Shown piece after piece: positions 51,453-59,462 of a stretch of 64,000 bases of DNA. The stretch lies in contig DASVAW010000045.1 of NCBI GenBank assembly GCA_036376135.1, positions 27,319-91,318 of the forward strand, written 5' to 3'. The first letter of the stretch is position 1. Every line of letters starts with the position of its first letter. The position numbers and the translations under genes are program-made. The notes under the pieces are model-generated. The model was not told the DNA's origin. It searched no databases and was given only the letters and a program-made list of their open reading frames with translations. Origin of the DNA: Candidatus Polarisedimenticolaceae bacterium. Its GTDB lineage: Bacteria; Acidobacteriota; Polarisedimenticolia; Polarisedimenticolales; DASRJG01.

Positions 51453-51695
51453 TCAGGTTCGCGGCGGCCCGCCCGCGTCGTGCTCCTCGCGCACCTCGCG
51501 GCGTCTCTCCTCGAGGACGATCTTCTTCGACGGATCGAACATCGTCTGCACCTCCAGGAACGCGTCGCCGAGGGTCCCGCTGCTTCCGCGACGCTTGAGG
51601 TAGTAGATCCAGCCTCGCGCCTCCGCCCACGACGCCAGGCGGTGCAGCCCGTACGCCACGAGGACGATCGCGCCCCCGATCCACGCGAGCTTCAC
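51453..51695 (-). CDS. 80-residue membrane protein downstream of phzF
   Basis: A single N-terminal membrane helix (AWIGGAIVLVAYGLHRLAS) is followed by a charged tail (FDPSKKIVLEERRREVREE). The GTG start has GGAGGGGAC upstream and overlaps the TGA of phzF, so translation is coupled. No family is recognised. Confidence 0.7.
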   Translation of the reverse strand: MKLAWIGGAIVLVAYGLHRLASWAEARGWIYYLKRRGSSGTLGDAFLEVQTMFDPSKKIVLEERRREVREEHDAGGPPRT

Positions 51696-52597
51696 GTCCC
51701 CTCCCGATCGAGGGTCCACCGCCCCTCCGCCACCATCACGCTCGCACCGCCGATGCGGATCGACGGCTCCGACCCCGCGTGCCGCTCGACCGTCGCCTCG
51801 AGGATGCTCGGGCGTCCCATCTCGACCCCCTGGGCGATCCGGAATCGCATGAGGCCCTCCCCCGGCTCGAGCGAGGCGAGAAGTCCCGCGAGCGCCGCGT
51901 TGGCGCTCCCGGTCGCGGGATCCTCGGGAACGCCGTCGTGGGGCGCGAACATCCGCGTGCGCAGGTCGAAGCCGTCGCCGGTGCGGACGTAGAGGTGCAG
52001 GTCGGGCATCACCCCGAGCGCCGCGATCGCGTCGAAGCCTTCGGCGACGATGCGCGCACGCTCGAGGGCGGCGCGGTCGCGAAGCTCCGCGATCACGAAC
52101 GGCAGGCCGACCGACGCGACGCGCGGCGGGTGGTGCGCGACGACGACCTCCGAGGACTCGAGGGAGAGGGCCCGGGCGACGAGCGCCGCCGGAACCGGCG
52201 ATCCCAGGGAGAGCGGCTCCGGAGCGGTCAGCTCGCAGAAGAATCCGTTCCCGCGGCGCCGGATCGCGACGGGGACGAGTCCGGCCTGCTCCTCGAAGAC
52301 GACGCGCGTCGCGTCGCCGAACGCGCCCAGCTCCCCGGTCGCGGCGAGGACGAAGGCGGTGCCGACGTTCGGGTGCCCCGCGAACGGAACCTCCCGCGTC
52401 GGCGTGAAGATGCGCACGCGGCGGGTGTGCCCGCGCTCCGCCGGAAGGACGAAGGTGCTCTCCGAGAAGTTGATCTCGCGCGCGAGGCGCTGCATCTGCG
52501 CGTCGGTCAGGCCGCGGGCGTCGGGAACGACGGCGAGCGGGTTTCCGCCGAAGCGGGTCTCGGTGAAGACGTCGACGAGCACGAAGCGCGGGTTCAC
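51692..52597 (-). CDS. PhzF-family isomerase
   Basis: The 301-residue protein has the two-domain PhzF fold: VDVFTETRFGGNPLAVV at the N-terminus, the catalytic Glu in REINFSESTFVLP, PFAGHPNVGTAFVLA and GVPEDPATGSANAALAG. Members isomerise or epimerise small metabolites. No phenazine genes are present, so the substrate is unknown. GTG with GGAGGACC upstream; it overlaps a 32-codon upstream frame by GTGA and the following 80-residue gene by GTGA. Confidence 0.9.
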   Translation of the reverse strand: MNPRFVLVDVFTETRFGGNPLAVVPDARGLTDAQMQRLAREINFSESTFVLPAERGHTRRVRIFTPTREVPFAGHPNVGTAFVLAATGELGAFGDATRVVFEEQAGLVPVAIRRRGNGFFCELTAPEPLSLGSPVPAALVARALSLESSEVVVAHHPPRVASVGLPFVIAELRDRAALERARIVAEGFDAIAALGVMPDLHLYVRTGDGFDLRTRMFAPHDGVPEDPATGSANAALAGLLASLEPGEGLMRFRIAQGVEMGRPSILEATVERHAGSEPSIRIGGASVMVAEGRWTLDREGT

Positions 52598-52692
52598 TTC
52601 GGGGTCCTCCCGATCCGGAGCACGAGGGCGACGTCGCGGGGCGACGCCGCCTCGGCCGGAATGGCCGGAACGACGACCGTGGCGCAGCGCAT
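52594..52692 (-). CDS. 32-codon leader or small protein before phzF
   Basis: ATG at 52692 has a strong RBS (GGGAGGAGG) 6 bases upstream and opens a 32-residue frame rich in Ala, Val and Arg (VVVPAIPAEAASPRDVALVL). Its TGA overlaps the phzF GTG. It may be a true small protein or a leader that couples translation. No homolog is recognised. Confidence 0.5.
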   Translation of the reverse strand: MRCATVVVPAIPAEAASPRDVALVLRIGRTPK

Positions 52693-52758
52693 CGGGCCCT
52701 CCTCCCGGGGGAAACCGGTCCAGCTTGCCTGCGGGACGCGCCGGAGGCAACGGCCGCG

Positions 52759-53454
52759 TTACGCCCGGGACGCAACCCTCCGGACCACCGCGGCGCGGTT
52801 CAGGTCGCGCAGGGCGTCCTTGCCGAGCCACCGCTCGGTCGCGTCCGCCGACGCCGCGAGACGCTCCGAGAGCTCCACGGCCGCCGCGTGACACGCCCTG
52901 TTGCGGTGGCCGATGGAGCGCAGCGCCCAGCTCACGCCCTTCCGGACGAAGTTCCGCTCGTCGTTCGCGGCACGCTCGATCAGACGCAGCCCCTCGAGGA
53001 AAACGGCGTCGGGGGCGCGCTTGTCGTGCAGGGCGACCGCGGCCAGGAGGGCGAACGCCGCGCGCTTCACGAACTCCTCCCGACTGCGGGACCACGCCTT
53101 GACCCTCCCGAAGGCGTGGGGCGTCCGGTCGAAGAGGTGAAACGTCGCGTGGTCGCAGATCGCCCAGTTGTCGAAGTCCCGGGACCATCGGTCCATCTGG
53201 GCGGGGGTCACCGCCGCCGGATCGTCGACGAAACAGGCCAGCATCCGCGCCTCGTACCACCCCGTCGCCCAGAGCGCCGCGGCGAGGTCGTGGTCGCGGC
53301 CGAGCGCCTTCGCGTGGTCGCGCAGGTCCCCCACCGACACGCCGAACGCGCGGTCGGACGGAATCGCGTAACGGGCCATCCCGTCGCGGTTCTTCTTCGT
53401 CCCCCGGCGCTTCAGCCAGGCGATCACGGTTTCGACGTCGGCGCTCGGTTTCAT
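52759..53454 (-). CDS. AlkD-like DNA alkylation repair protein
   Basis: The 231-residue all-helical protein with HEAT-like repeats has [46 protein letters not shown] and [17 protein letters not shown], all typical of AlkD glycosylases that remove bulky alkylated bases without flipping. It overlaps the XRE regulator stop (ATGA), so it is the third gene of that operon. Confidence 0.88.
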   Translation of the reverse strand: MKPSADVETVIAWLKRRGTKKNRDGMARYAIPSDRAFGVSVGDLRDHAKALGRDHDLAAALWATGWYEARMLACFVDDPAAVTPAQMDRWSRDFDNWAICDHATFHLFDRTPHAFGRVKAWSRSREEFVKRAAFALLAAVALHDKRAPDAVFLEGLRLIERAANDERNFVRKGVSWALRSIGHRNRACHAAAVELSERLAASADATERWLGKDALRDLNRAAVVRRVASRA

Positions 53455-53669
53455 CGGGACTCCTCGAGGCGGAAGACGTCCTCCACGCGCATCCCGAAGA
53501 CCTTCGCGATCCGCAGCGCGAGGACCAGCGAGGGAACGTACCGCCCCTGCTCGAGGACGAGGATCGTCTGGCGCGTGCACCCGACCCGGTCGGCGAGCTC
53601 CTGCTGGGTCATCTCGTCGTGCTCGAAGCGCAGCCGCCGGATCTCGTTGCGGATCTCCGCCTTGGGCAC
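53451..53669 (-). CDS. Small XRE-family regulator
   Basis: The 72-residue helix-turn-helix protein has [20 protein letters not shown] and [16 protein letters not shown]. Such 70-residue regulators typically pair with a small membrane protein and repress their own operon. GTG start, 2 bp after the membrane-protein stop. Confidence 0.9.
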   Translation of the reverse strand: MPKAEIRNEIRRLRFEHDEMTQQELADRVGCTRQTILVLEQGRYVPSLVLALRIAKVFGMRVEDVFRLEESR

Positions 53670-53671
53670 GG

Positions 53672-54235
53672 CTAGGCCCGCCGGTAGCCGATCACCACCC
53701 CGGCCAGCAGGGCGAGGATCGACACGAGCAGGGCCGACCAGAAGATCAGGTAGAGATACGGCGAGGGCACCTGGTGCGTCGCGTGGAAACGCTCGATCAA
53801 CGCGATCATCCAGGCCGCGAGGGTCACGAGCATCGCCGGCGCCTGTCCCGCCGGGGCCGCGGCCAGGATCGCGCGGTCGCGCTCGTCCAGGATTCCGCCG
53901 TCCCTTCGGGCCCAGAGCCCGACACGCACCCCGTAATGGGCGTACACCGCGACCGCCGCGAGGACGAGTCCCGTCGCGGACAGGCGCACGACGTCGTCGT
54001 TCCAGGCGGACTCGGCTCCGGCCCGGACGACGACCGCCGCGGCACCGGCCGAGAACGCCAGCACCGCGGCGAGCGAGAACAGGGCGAGGCGCTGCAGCGG
54101 GGTGGTCGGAATCGTCTCCCCCGCCGGAACCTCGATCGGAGGCAGGCGCCGGCGCGCCCGGTTCACCGCGACGAAGAGGACGGCGAACGCCCCCGCGATC
54201 GCGAGCACGCTCCACAGGATCGGTTGCATGGGCAT
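53672..54235 (-). CDS. Membrane protein paired with XRE regulator
   Basis: The 187-residue protein has four or five membrane helices and a cytoplasmic loop [18 protein letters not shown], the DERD motif shared by DUF2178-type proteins that precede small XRE genes. Strong RBS GGAGGAG precedes the ATG. It is the first gene of the operon controlled by the palindrome upstream. Function unknown. Confidence 0.8.
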   Translation of the reverse strand: MPMQPILWSVLAIAGAFAVLFVAVNRARRRLPPIEVPAGETIPTTPLQRLALFSLAAVLAFSAGAAAVVVRAGAESAWNDDVVRLSATGLVLAAVAVYAHYGVRVGLWARRDGGILDERDRAILAAAPAGQAPAMLVTLAAWMIALIERFHATHQVPSPYLYLIFWSALLVSILALLAGVVIGYRRA

Positions 54236-54255
54236 CTCCTCCGGGGCCGGGAGGA

Positions 54256-54286
54256 GATGTACATTATTTCATACTTGATGTCAAGT
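54256..54286 (-). promoter_or_regulatory. Promoter with XRE-type operator
   Basis: On the minus strand TTGACA (54284-54279) is a perfect -35; 17 bases further TACATC (54261-54256) is a weak -10. The -35 sits in the perfect inverted repeat ACTTGA-TG-TCAAGT (54273-54286). A repressor bound there would block polymerase; the XRE protein of the same operon is the natural candidate. Confidence 0.65.
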
Positions 54287-54298
54287 AATTCTTTTGTC

Positions 54299-55027
54299 CT
54301 ATTTCAGGACCGGCCGCGCGTGCACCGGCTGCACCGGCCGGTTGTTCGGCCCGTGCATGGCGTGTGCGAACGCCTCGACCTGCGCCGCCGAGATCGGAGC
54401 GGCCCGCTTCAGCACGAGCCAGCGCACCCCCTCGGTGCACGGCGGGGTCGTGAGCGAGCCGCTGAACCGGTAGTAGTCGCGATCGGCGGGGAGGAGCGAC
54501 TCCGCGGCGAAGGCGGCGGGGAGCGCGAGTTTCTCCCCCGCCGACGTCGGGAGCGTCGCGACGATCGACTTCAGGGCGCCGTTCTCCTCCCCGTCCACGA
54601 ACAGGAGCGCCAGCACCGCGAGATTCCCGTCTCGATCCGCGTGGACGAGGTGCGCCTCCATCGGGAACGACTTCCCCTCGATCCGGTTCTCGCTGGGAGT
54701 GTGGAAGTGGAGCTGCTTGAGCTCGAATGCGATCCCGTCGACGCTGAGGCTGCTCCCCGCGGCGTAGCTCACCTGCACCGTATGCCCGTTGTTGAGGATC
54801 TCGGTCCCGCCCGGCCGATAGGCGAACCCGAGCGCCGGCAGCTCGGCCTCGATGAAACCGGTCAGGTCGATCGGAGACTGCTCCATCCCCGCGCAGGCGC
54901 TGAACTGCGGGGACAACCTGGCCCACGCCTCGGGCCCCGCCTCCCCCGAATACGACCAGTGCCCTTCCTGTCCCGCGAAAGCGGCCGACGCCACGACCAG
55001 GCACAAAAGGCTCGTCACGAGTCTCAC
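54299..55027 (-). CDS. Periplasmic alpha-carbonic anhydrase
   Basis: Interconverts CO2 and bicarbonate. The 242-residue protein has a signal peptide (LVTSLLCLVVASAAFA), the start HWSYSGEAGPEAW, QSPIDL, the zinc ligands His107, His109 and His126 in LKQLHFHTPSEN and EAHLVHAD, and SGSLTTPPCTEGVRWLVL. The GTG at 55027 has GAAGGAGC upstream. Confidence 0.95.
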   Translation of the reverse strand: MRLVTSLLCLVVASAAFAGQEGHWSYSGEAGPEAWARLSPQFSACAGMEQSPIDLTGFIEAELPALGFAYRPGGTEILNNGHTVQVSYAAGSSLSVDGIAFELKQLHFHTPSENRIEGKSFPMEAHLVHADRDGNLAVLALLFVDGEENGALKSIVATLPTSAGEKLALPAAFAAESLLPADRDYYRFSGSLTTPPCTEGVRWLVLKRAAPISAAQVEAFAHAMHGPNNRPVQPVHARPVLK

Positions 55028-55082
55028 GGTTCGCTCCTTCGAAGTCCGGGGGCGGGGGCCTCGCGCGCCGGCATGGCGACGC

Positions 55083-55125
55083 ACCGTAGCCCAGGAGCGG
55101 ATCGCGCGGCCGTGACCGCGGTCAA
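55083..55125 (-). promoter_or_regulatory. FNR/CRP-like box upstream of carbonic anhydrase
   Basis: On the minus strand TTGACCGCGGTCAC (55125-55112), a TGACCGCGGTCA palindrome, lies 23 bases before a TACGGT (55088-55083). The geometry matches the ferredoxin promoter at 33.7 kb. It overlaps the stop codon of the upstream DUF488 gene, so coding sequence contributes to the pattern and the call is tentative. Confidence 0.35.
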
Positions 55126-55508
55126 ACCACGTTTGCCTTCCGTTCGACCAGGAGCTCCCGGAGGATCGACCGATGGCAATGCGCCTCGTCGGCGCAATAA
55201 CACCCGACCGCGAGAGCGGTCGTGTGCGACAACGCCGCGAGCAGGTCGAGGAGGCGGCTCGCGGCGGGGGCGGCCATCTCCCGCCGATACCGTTTCGCGA
55301 ACGATCCCCACGCGCGGGCGTCCGCCGCGGCGAGCCCCTGCTTCAAGAGCGCCTCGCTCGGGGCCGCCTCGGGGAGCCAGACGTCGTAGAAGTCGCGGGC
55401 GGCGAGGTCTTTCCTGGGCACGCCGCGCGGCGGACGGCGGACCGTCCCGAGGCGGAGTCCTTCTCCCGGAAGGCGGGGCGAGCCGAGTCGGACGACGTGG
55501 ATCGGCAT
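55122..55508 (-). CDS. DUF488 family protein
   Basis: The 128-residue protein has the family's arrangement LAARDFYDVWLPEAAPSEAL and VGCYCADEAHCHRSILRELL, with Cys and His residues that may bind metal. Function is unknown. It ends 94 bases before the carbonic anhydrase gene. Confidence 0.87.
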   Translation of the reverse strand: MPIHVVRLGSPRLPGEGLRLGTVRRPPRGVPRKDLAARDFYDVWLPEAAPSEALLKQGLAAADARAWGSFAKRYRREMAAPAASRLLDLLAALSHTTALAVGCYCADEAHCHRSILRELLVERKANVV

Positions 55509-55544
55509 CGGGACCTCAGGTGTCGCGGCGGCCGGGAGCGGGAG

Positions 55545-56090
55545 TCACGGCTTGACCACCACCGACTGGATCATCCGATGGATCGTCTCCATCCACTCCC
55601 CCTCGAGCTCCTTCGTGACGTTCACGCTGAGCAGCAGCAGCCGCCCCTCGAGCGACGCGCCGAGCATCACGTTGCGGACGTCGGTGTCCAGCGCGGGGGT
55701 TCGGAGATCGAGGAGGATGCAACGTCGCCCCGCCAGCGTCGTCACCTCGCTGCGGAACCACACCGCGGAAGGGTAGAGCTTGCGGAACGACCCGTCGAAG
55801 TACGCATGCGCGGCGTCGAGCTCCTCGGGGGGCATCGCGTTGGGCGTGTGATTCAACGCGAGGCTGACGGAGCCCGTCTCGTTCGACAACACGAAGGTCG
55901 GACGTTGCTCCGCCGGGTACTTGAGCTTCAGCTGCGCCTCCGGCATCGGCTGGAACGAGGTCGGGACGAGCATCTCGACCTTGCCGTCGAGCAGCGACCG
56001 GGTCGCCAGCGCGCTCTCCGCCCGCGCACCCGCCGGGACGGCGAATCCCAGAACCAACAGCAGCGATCCCACCCGGCAAGCGTTCTTCAC
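55545..56090 (-). CDS. Exported protein of unknown function
   Basis: The 181-residue protein has a signal peptide (VGSLLLVLGFAVPAGARA). A mature region of mixed strands and helices follows (GKVEMLVPTSFQPMPEAQL, RRCILLDLRTPALDTDVRN, GRLLLLSVNVTKELEG). Similar proteins occur as lone genes annotated as hypothetical. GTG start with GGGAGGAATC upstream. Confidence 0.7.
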   Translation of the reverse strand: MKNACRVGSLLLVLGFAVPAGARAESALATRSLLDGKVEMLVPTSFQPMPEAQLKLKYPAEQRPTFVLSNETGSVSLALNHTPNAMPPEELDAAHAYFDGSFRKLYPSAVWFRSEVTTLAGRRCILLDLRTPALDTDVRNVMLGASLEGRLLLLSVNVTKELEGEWMETIHRMIQSVVVKP

Positions 56091-56130
56091 GATTCCTCCC
56101 TCCGGGGTTGCGCCCCGGTGTGGTGGAGGA

Positions 56131-56898
56131 TTACCCGAAATCGGGGTCGGGGTTCAAGACGCCGAGCTCGGGCACCTCGAACAACGGCCGCACGTCCAGC
56201 TCGCACTCCCCGAGCACCTCGGTGTACGGGACCGCCCACGCGAGCGCTTCCTCCATCGACGCGAGCTCGAGGGTGACGTAGCCCCCGACGAGCTCCTTGG
56301 ATTCCGCGAAGGGTCCGTCGAGGACGACCGCCGTCGCTCCCCGCCGGAGGACCCGCCTGGAGCGCGAGCCCGGCTGCATCACCTCGGCGCCGAGGAAGAC
56401 TTCGGCGCCTTTCATCTCCGCGATCACCCCGGCGACCGCCGCGCGTGCCGGCGGGGGCGGAAGCTCCCCGGCCTCGTACGCCGCCGTCGCCTTGGCGACG
56501 ATCATGAACCTCGTCGTGGCGAGGTCCTTCGGCTTCTCGCCGAACCCGAGGTCCCACGGCTCGGTCAGCGGCCGGATCTCGAAGTCCGCGTCGCCCAGGG
56601 CCGCGCCGAAGCGCGACGCCCATCCGACCGCCTCGTCCCGCGTGTGGACGCGCAGCAGGCAGATCGCCGCCGGCAAGGCGTGGTCTTCCCCGAACGGGCC
56701 CGGCGTGACCGTGCCGACCCCTCCGCGAACGGCGATGCGGACGCCCAGGTTCGTCTGGCGCAACCCGGCGGCGTCGCGGAACACCCCTTGCCGCTTCATC
56801 TCCCCCAGGCTCCGCCCCACGCCGTCGATCAGCTCCTGCGGCGGGCGGAGCCCCGCCTCGTTGTGCGCGTTGGTCTTGTTCATCAGCAGGAATCGCAT
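56131..56898 (-). CDS. Tandem YCII/DGPF-domain protein
   Basis: The 255-residue protein is made of two related halves: MRFLLMNKTNAHNEAG... GPFGEDHALP... and TTRFMIVAKATAAYE... DGPFAESKELVGGYVTLELA. The DGPF motif is clear in the second half and weak in the first. YCII-type proteins are ferredoxin-fold enzymes or sensors; many sit beside sigma factors, but none is near here. It is 7 bp after the hydrolase gene. Confidence 0.85.
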   Translation of the reverse strand: MRFLLMNKTNAHNEAGLRPPQELIDGVGRSLGEMKRQGVFRDAAGLRQTNLGVRIAVRGGVGTVTPGPFGEDHALPAAICLLRVHTRDEAVGWASRFGAALGDADFEIRPLTEPWDLGFGEKPKDLATTRFMIVAKATAAYEAGELPPPPARAAVAGVIAEMKGAEVFLGAEVMQPGSRSRRVLRRGATAVVLDGPFAESKELVGGYVTLELASMEEALAWAVPYTEVLGECELDVRPLFEVPELGVLNPDPDFG

Positions 56899-56905
56899 CG
56901 TGGTC

Positions 56906-57703
56906 TCACCTCGCCCCGAAGAACTCGATCAGAGCCGGCGCCAGGACCTTCGACTTCACCATGTGCGTCTGCCCGGGCAACGTCCGGTAGGAGGAGCGTT
57001 TCAGGATCCGCGCGAGCGCCTCCGCTCCGTTGCGCATCCACTGCGGGCTCTTCCCGCCGTCGATCACGAGGCAAGGCGCCGCGACTCCGGACCAGCGCCC
57101 CTCGGGCAAGGACCTGCCGCTCTGCAGCCCGTGGAGGAGCGAGAGATCGTACGGCAGCGTGTGCGCCACCTCGACGAGCTTCTTGAAGTTCGGCATCAGC
57201 CGCATGATCGCGATCACGAACCCGGGAGCACCGACCAGGCGCATGAAGCGCTTCACCATCTCGGCGCGATTCCCCTCGGCGAGAAGCCGCTTCATCCCCG
57301 GCACGAACTCCTCGGAGACCGGTTCGCGGGTGGCGTCGACGATGAGCGGCGGCTCGTACACGGCGACCTTGGAGACCGGAAGGCCGCTCGCCGCCGCGTC
57401 GAGGGCCAGGACCGCCCCCGAGGAGATGCCGAACAGCGACGCGGAGCCGCCGCTGGCGTGAACGAGCGCCGCGAGGTCCTCGACCTCGCGCTCGATCGAC
57501 CAGGGAGCGCCGTTCCCGCTCGCCCCGCGCCCTCGCCGGTCGTACAGCACGACGGTGAAGTGCGGCTCGAGGTGTTTCGCGAGATCGGGCATCGGTCCCA
57601 TGCCGCGGTGACAAAAGGCTCCGTCCACCAGGATCAGGGGGGGGCCGGATCCCCTCGTTTCATAGGCGATCGAGGTTCCATCGCGGGACGTGACGGCGGG
57701 CAT
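56906..57703 (-). CDS. Alpha/beta-fold hydrolase
   Basis: The 265-residue hydrolase has oxyanion region ILVDGAFCHRG, nucleophile Ser94 in LFGISSGAVLAL, Asp near LVIDGGKSPQW and His in PGQTHMVKSK. RBS AAGGAG precedes the ATG. Substrate is unknown. It forms a pair with the YCII gene and is divergent from the dehydratase. Confidence 0.87.
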   Translation of the reverse strand: MPAVTSRDGTSIAYETRGSGPPLILVDGAFCHRGMGPMPDLAKHLEPHFTVVLYDRRGRGASGNGAPWSIEREVEDLAALVHASGGSASLFGISSGAVLALDAAASGLPVSKVAVYEPPLIVDATREPVSEEFVPGMKRLLAEGNRAEMVKRFMRLVGAPGFVIAIMRLMPNFKKLVEVAHTLPYDLSLLHGLQSGRSLPEGRWSGVAAPCLVIDGGKSPQWMRNGAEALARILKRSSYRTLPGQTHMVKSKVLAPALIEFFGAR

Positions 57704-57819
57704 CGCGTTTCTCCTTCCCCCGTGCGACGTACGGCGCGGCAGGAATTCGACACGATCGACGAGAATTCGGGGACCCGCATCTCCCAGCGGCCGATAGCGC
57801 CTGGTGTACGCTCCGCGCG

Positions 57820-58803
57820 ATGAGCGATCTCGCGATCGGATTCGCAGATGTCGCCGCGGCCGCGGAGCGGCTGCGGGGCGTCGCGCATCGTACGCCGGTT
57901 CTGACCTCCCGCACCGCCGACGCCCGCACCGGGGCGACCGTCTTCTTCAAGTGCGAGAACTTCCAGCGCATGGGCGCCTTCAAGTTCCGGGGAGCCTACA
58001 ACGCCCTCGCGAAGCTCTCCGCGGAGCAGCGCGCGAAGGGGGCGCTCGCGTATTCGTCGGGGAATCACGCGCAGGCGATCGCCCTCGCGGCCCGCCTGCT
58101 CGGGATGCCGTCGGTCCTCGTGATGCCGCACGACACGCCGGCGGGGAAACTCGCCGCGACCCTCGGGTACCAGCACGGAGTCCCGGGGAGCGGGATCGTG
58201 CGGTACGACCGCTACGCCGAGGACCGCGAGGCGATCGGCCGGCGCCTCGCCGCCGAGCGCGGAATGACGCTCGTTCCCCCCTTCGACCACCCGGACGTCA
58301 TGGCCGGCCAGGGCACCGCGGCCCTCGAGCTGATCGAGCAAGCCGGGACGCTCGACCTGCTCCTCGTGTGCGTCGGCGGCGGCGGGTTGCTTTCCGGATG
58401 CGCGACGGCCGCGCACGGCACGACCCCGGGAATCGAGGTGATCGGCGTCGAGCCCGAGGCCGGCAACGACGTGCAGCTGAGTCTCGCCCGCGGGGAGATC
58501 GTGACGATCGGAACCCCGCGCACGATCGCCGACGGCGCGCAAACGCAAGCCCCCGGGACGCTCACCTTCCCGGTGATCCGGAAACTCGTCGGACGCCTCG
58601 TCACCGTCACCGACGCGCAACTCGTCGAGACGATGCGTTTCTTCGCCGAGCGCATGAAGCTCGTCGTCGAGCCCACCGGCTGCCTGGCAGCCGCGGCGCT
58701 GCTCCACGGCGTCGTGCGCGCCGCCGGGAAGCGGGTCGTCGTGATCGTCAGCGGCGGCAACGTCGATCCGGGCCGGTACGCGGAGTTGCTTTCCGGATCC
58801 TGA
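57820..58803 (+). CDS. ilvA-like: Threonine/serine dehydratase, PLP type
   Basis: The 327-residue fold-type II PLP enzyme has Lys55 in KCENFQRMGAFKFRGAYN as Schiff-base Lys, SSGNHAQAIALAARLLG and the phosphate-binding glycines CVGGGGLLSGCATAA. It has no C-terminal regulatory ACT domain, so it is the catabolic type; serine racemase activity is also possible. A TACGCT -10-like motif lies only 7 bases before the ATG. Confidence 0.92.
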   Translation: MSDLAIGFADVAAAAERLRGVAHRTPVLTSRTADARTGATVFFKCENFQRMGAFKFRGAYNALAKLSAEQRAKGALAYSSGNHAQAIALAARLLGMPSVLVMPHDTPAGKLAATLGYQHGVPGSGIVRYDRYAEDREAIGRRLAAERGMTLVPPFDHPDVMAGQGTAALELIEQAGTLDLLLVCVGGGGLLSGCATAAHGTTPGIEVIGVEPEAGNDVQLSLARGEIVTIGTPRTIADGAQTQAPGTLTFPVIRKLVGRLVTVTDAQLVETMRFFAERMKLVVEPTGCLAAAALLHGVVRAAGKRVVVIVSGGNVDPGRYAELLSGS

Positions 58804-58830
58804 CCCGCCGCCGTCCCCCCCGAAATCCGC

Positions 58831-59346
58831 TCACTCCCCTCCGGAGAGAAAGAACTTCCAGTTGTCGGGGATCTCCCGCAGGCCGCCGACCGCCGCCAGC
58901 TTCTCCTGGGTCAGCGGCACCACCTTGAAGTCCGCCTCGACGCAGACCACCCCGTCCTCGAGCCGCGCCTCGGTGTGGACGACGAGGGGGTCCCACGGAC
59001 CCGCCTGCTCCCGGATCCGTCCGACGAGGGTCAGCGGTCTTCCGACGGGCGCGGGCCGGTGGTAGGTCGTCGTGGCCGATCGCAGGATCCACCCGGCCTC
59101 GCGGTTCGGCCCGAGGAGGGTCGCGACCCACGTGGAGAAGCAGTCCAGCGCGGTGTAGACGAGGCCCCCGTGCGTGATGCCGGGGAATCCGTCCATCCTC
59201 GAGGTGGGGACGAAGCGGCCGGACAACGCCCCCTCCGCCGGATCGCGTCGGATCTCGATGTGCAGTCCGGCGGGGTTGTCGAGCCCGCACCCGAAGCAGG
59301 TGTTGTGGGGAAGCAGCTCGCGGTTGAGCAGGGGCGAGTCGTTCAA
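58831..59346 (-). CDS. PaaI-like hotdog thioesterase
   Basis: The 171-residue protein has the hotdog core CFGCGLDNPAGLHIEIR, GFPGITHGGLVYTALDCF (catalytic HGG with downstream Asp) and ADFKVVPLTQEKLAAV. It hydrolyses acyl-CoAs. TTG start with GGGAGGACGA just upstream. It follows the acyl-CoA synthetase gene by 116 bp, a fitting functional partner. Confidence 0.88.
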   Translation of the reverse strand: MNDSPLLNRELLPHNTCFGCGLDNPAGLHIEIRRDPAEGALSGRFVPTSRMDGFPGITHGGLVYTALDCFSTWVATLLGPNREAGWILRSATTTYHRPAPVGRPLTLVGRIREQAGPWDPLVVHTEARLEDGVVCVEADFKVVPLTQEKLAAVGGLREIPDNWKFFLSGGE

Positions 59347-59462
59347 TCGTCCTCCCTTCGGTCCGACACCCCCGGCGCGCTCCCCGCGTCCCGGGCCGAG
59401 GCGCCCCGCCTACGGGTTGGCCGGCGCTTGCGCGGATCGGGGCCCTCGTGGAAGGGGACATC

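Noticed and set aside
51692..53260. A much longer PhzF reading frame.
   Set aside because: The family start VDVFTETRFGGNP lies four residues after the GTG at 52597, which has a good RBS; upstream sequence lacks similarity and covers AlkD.
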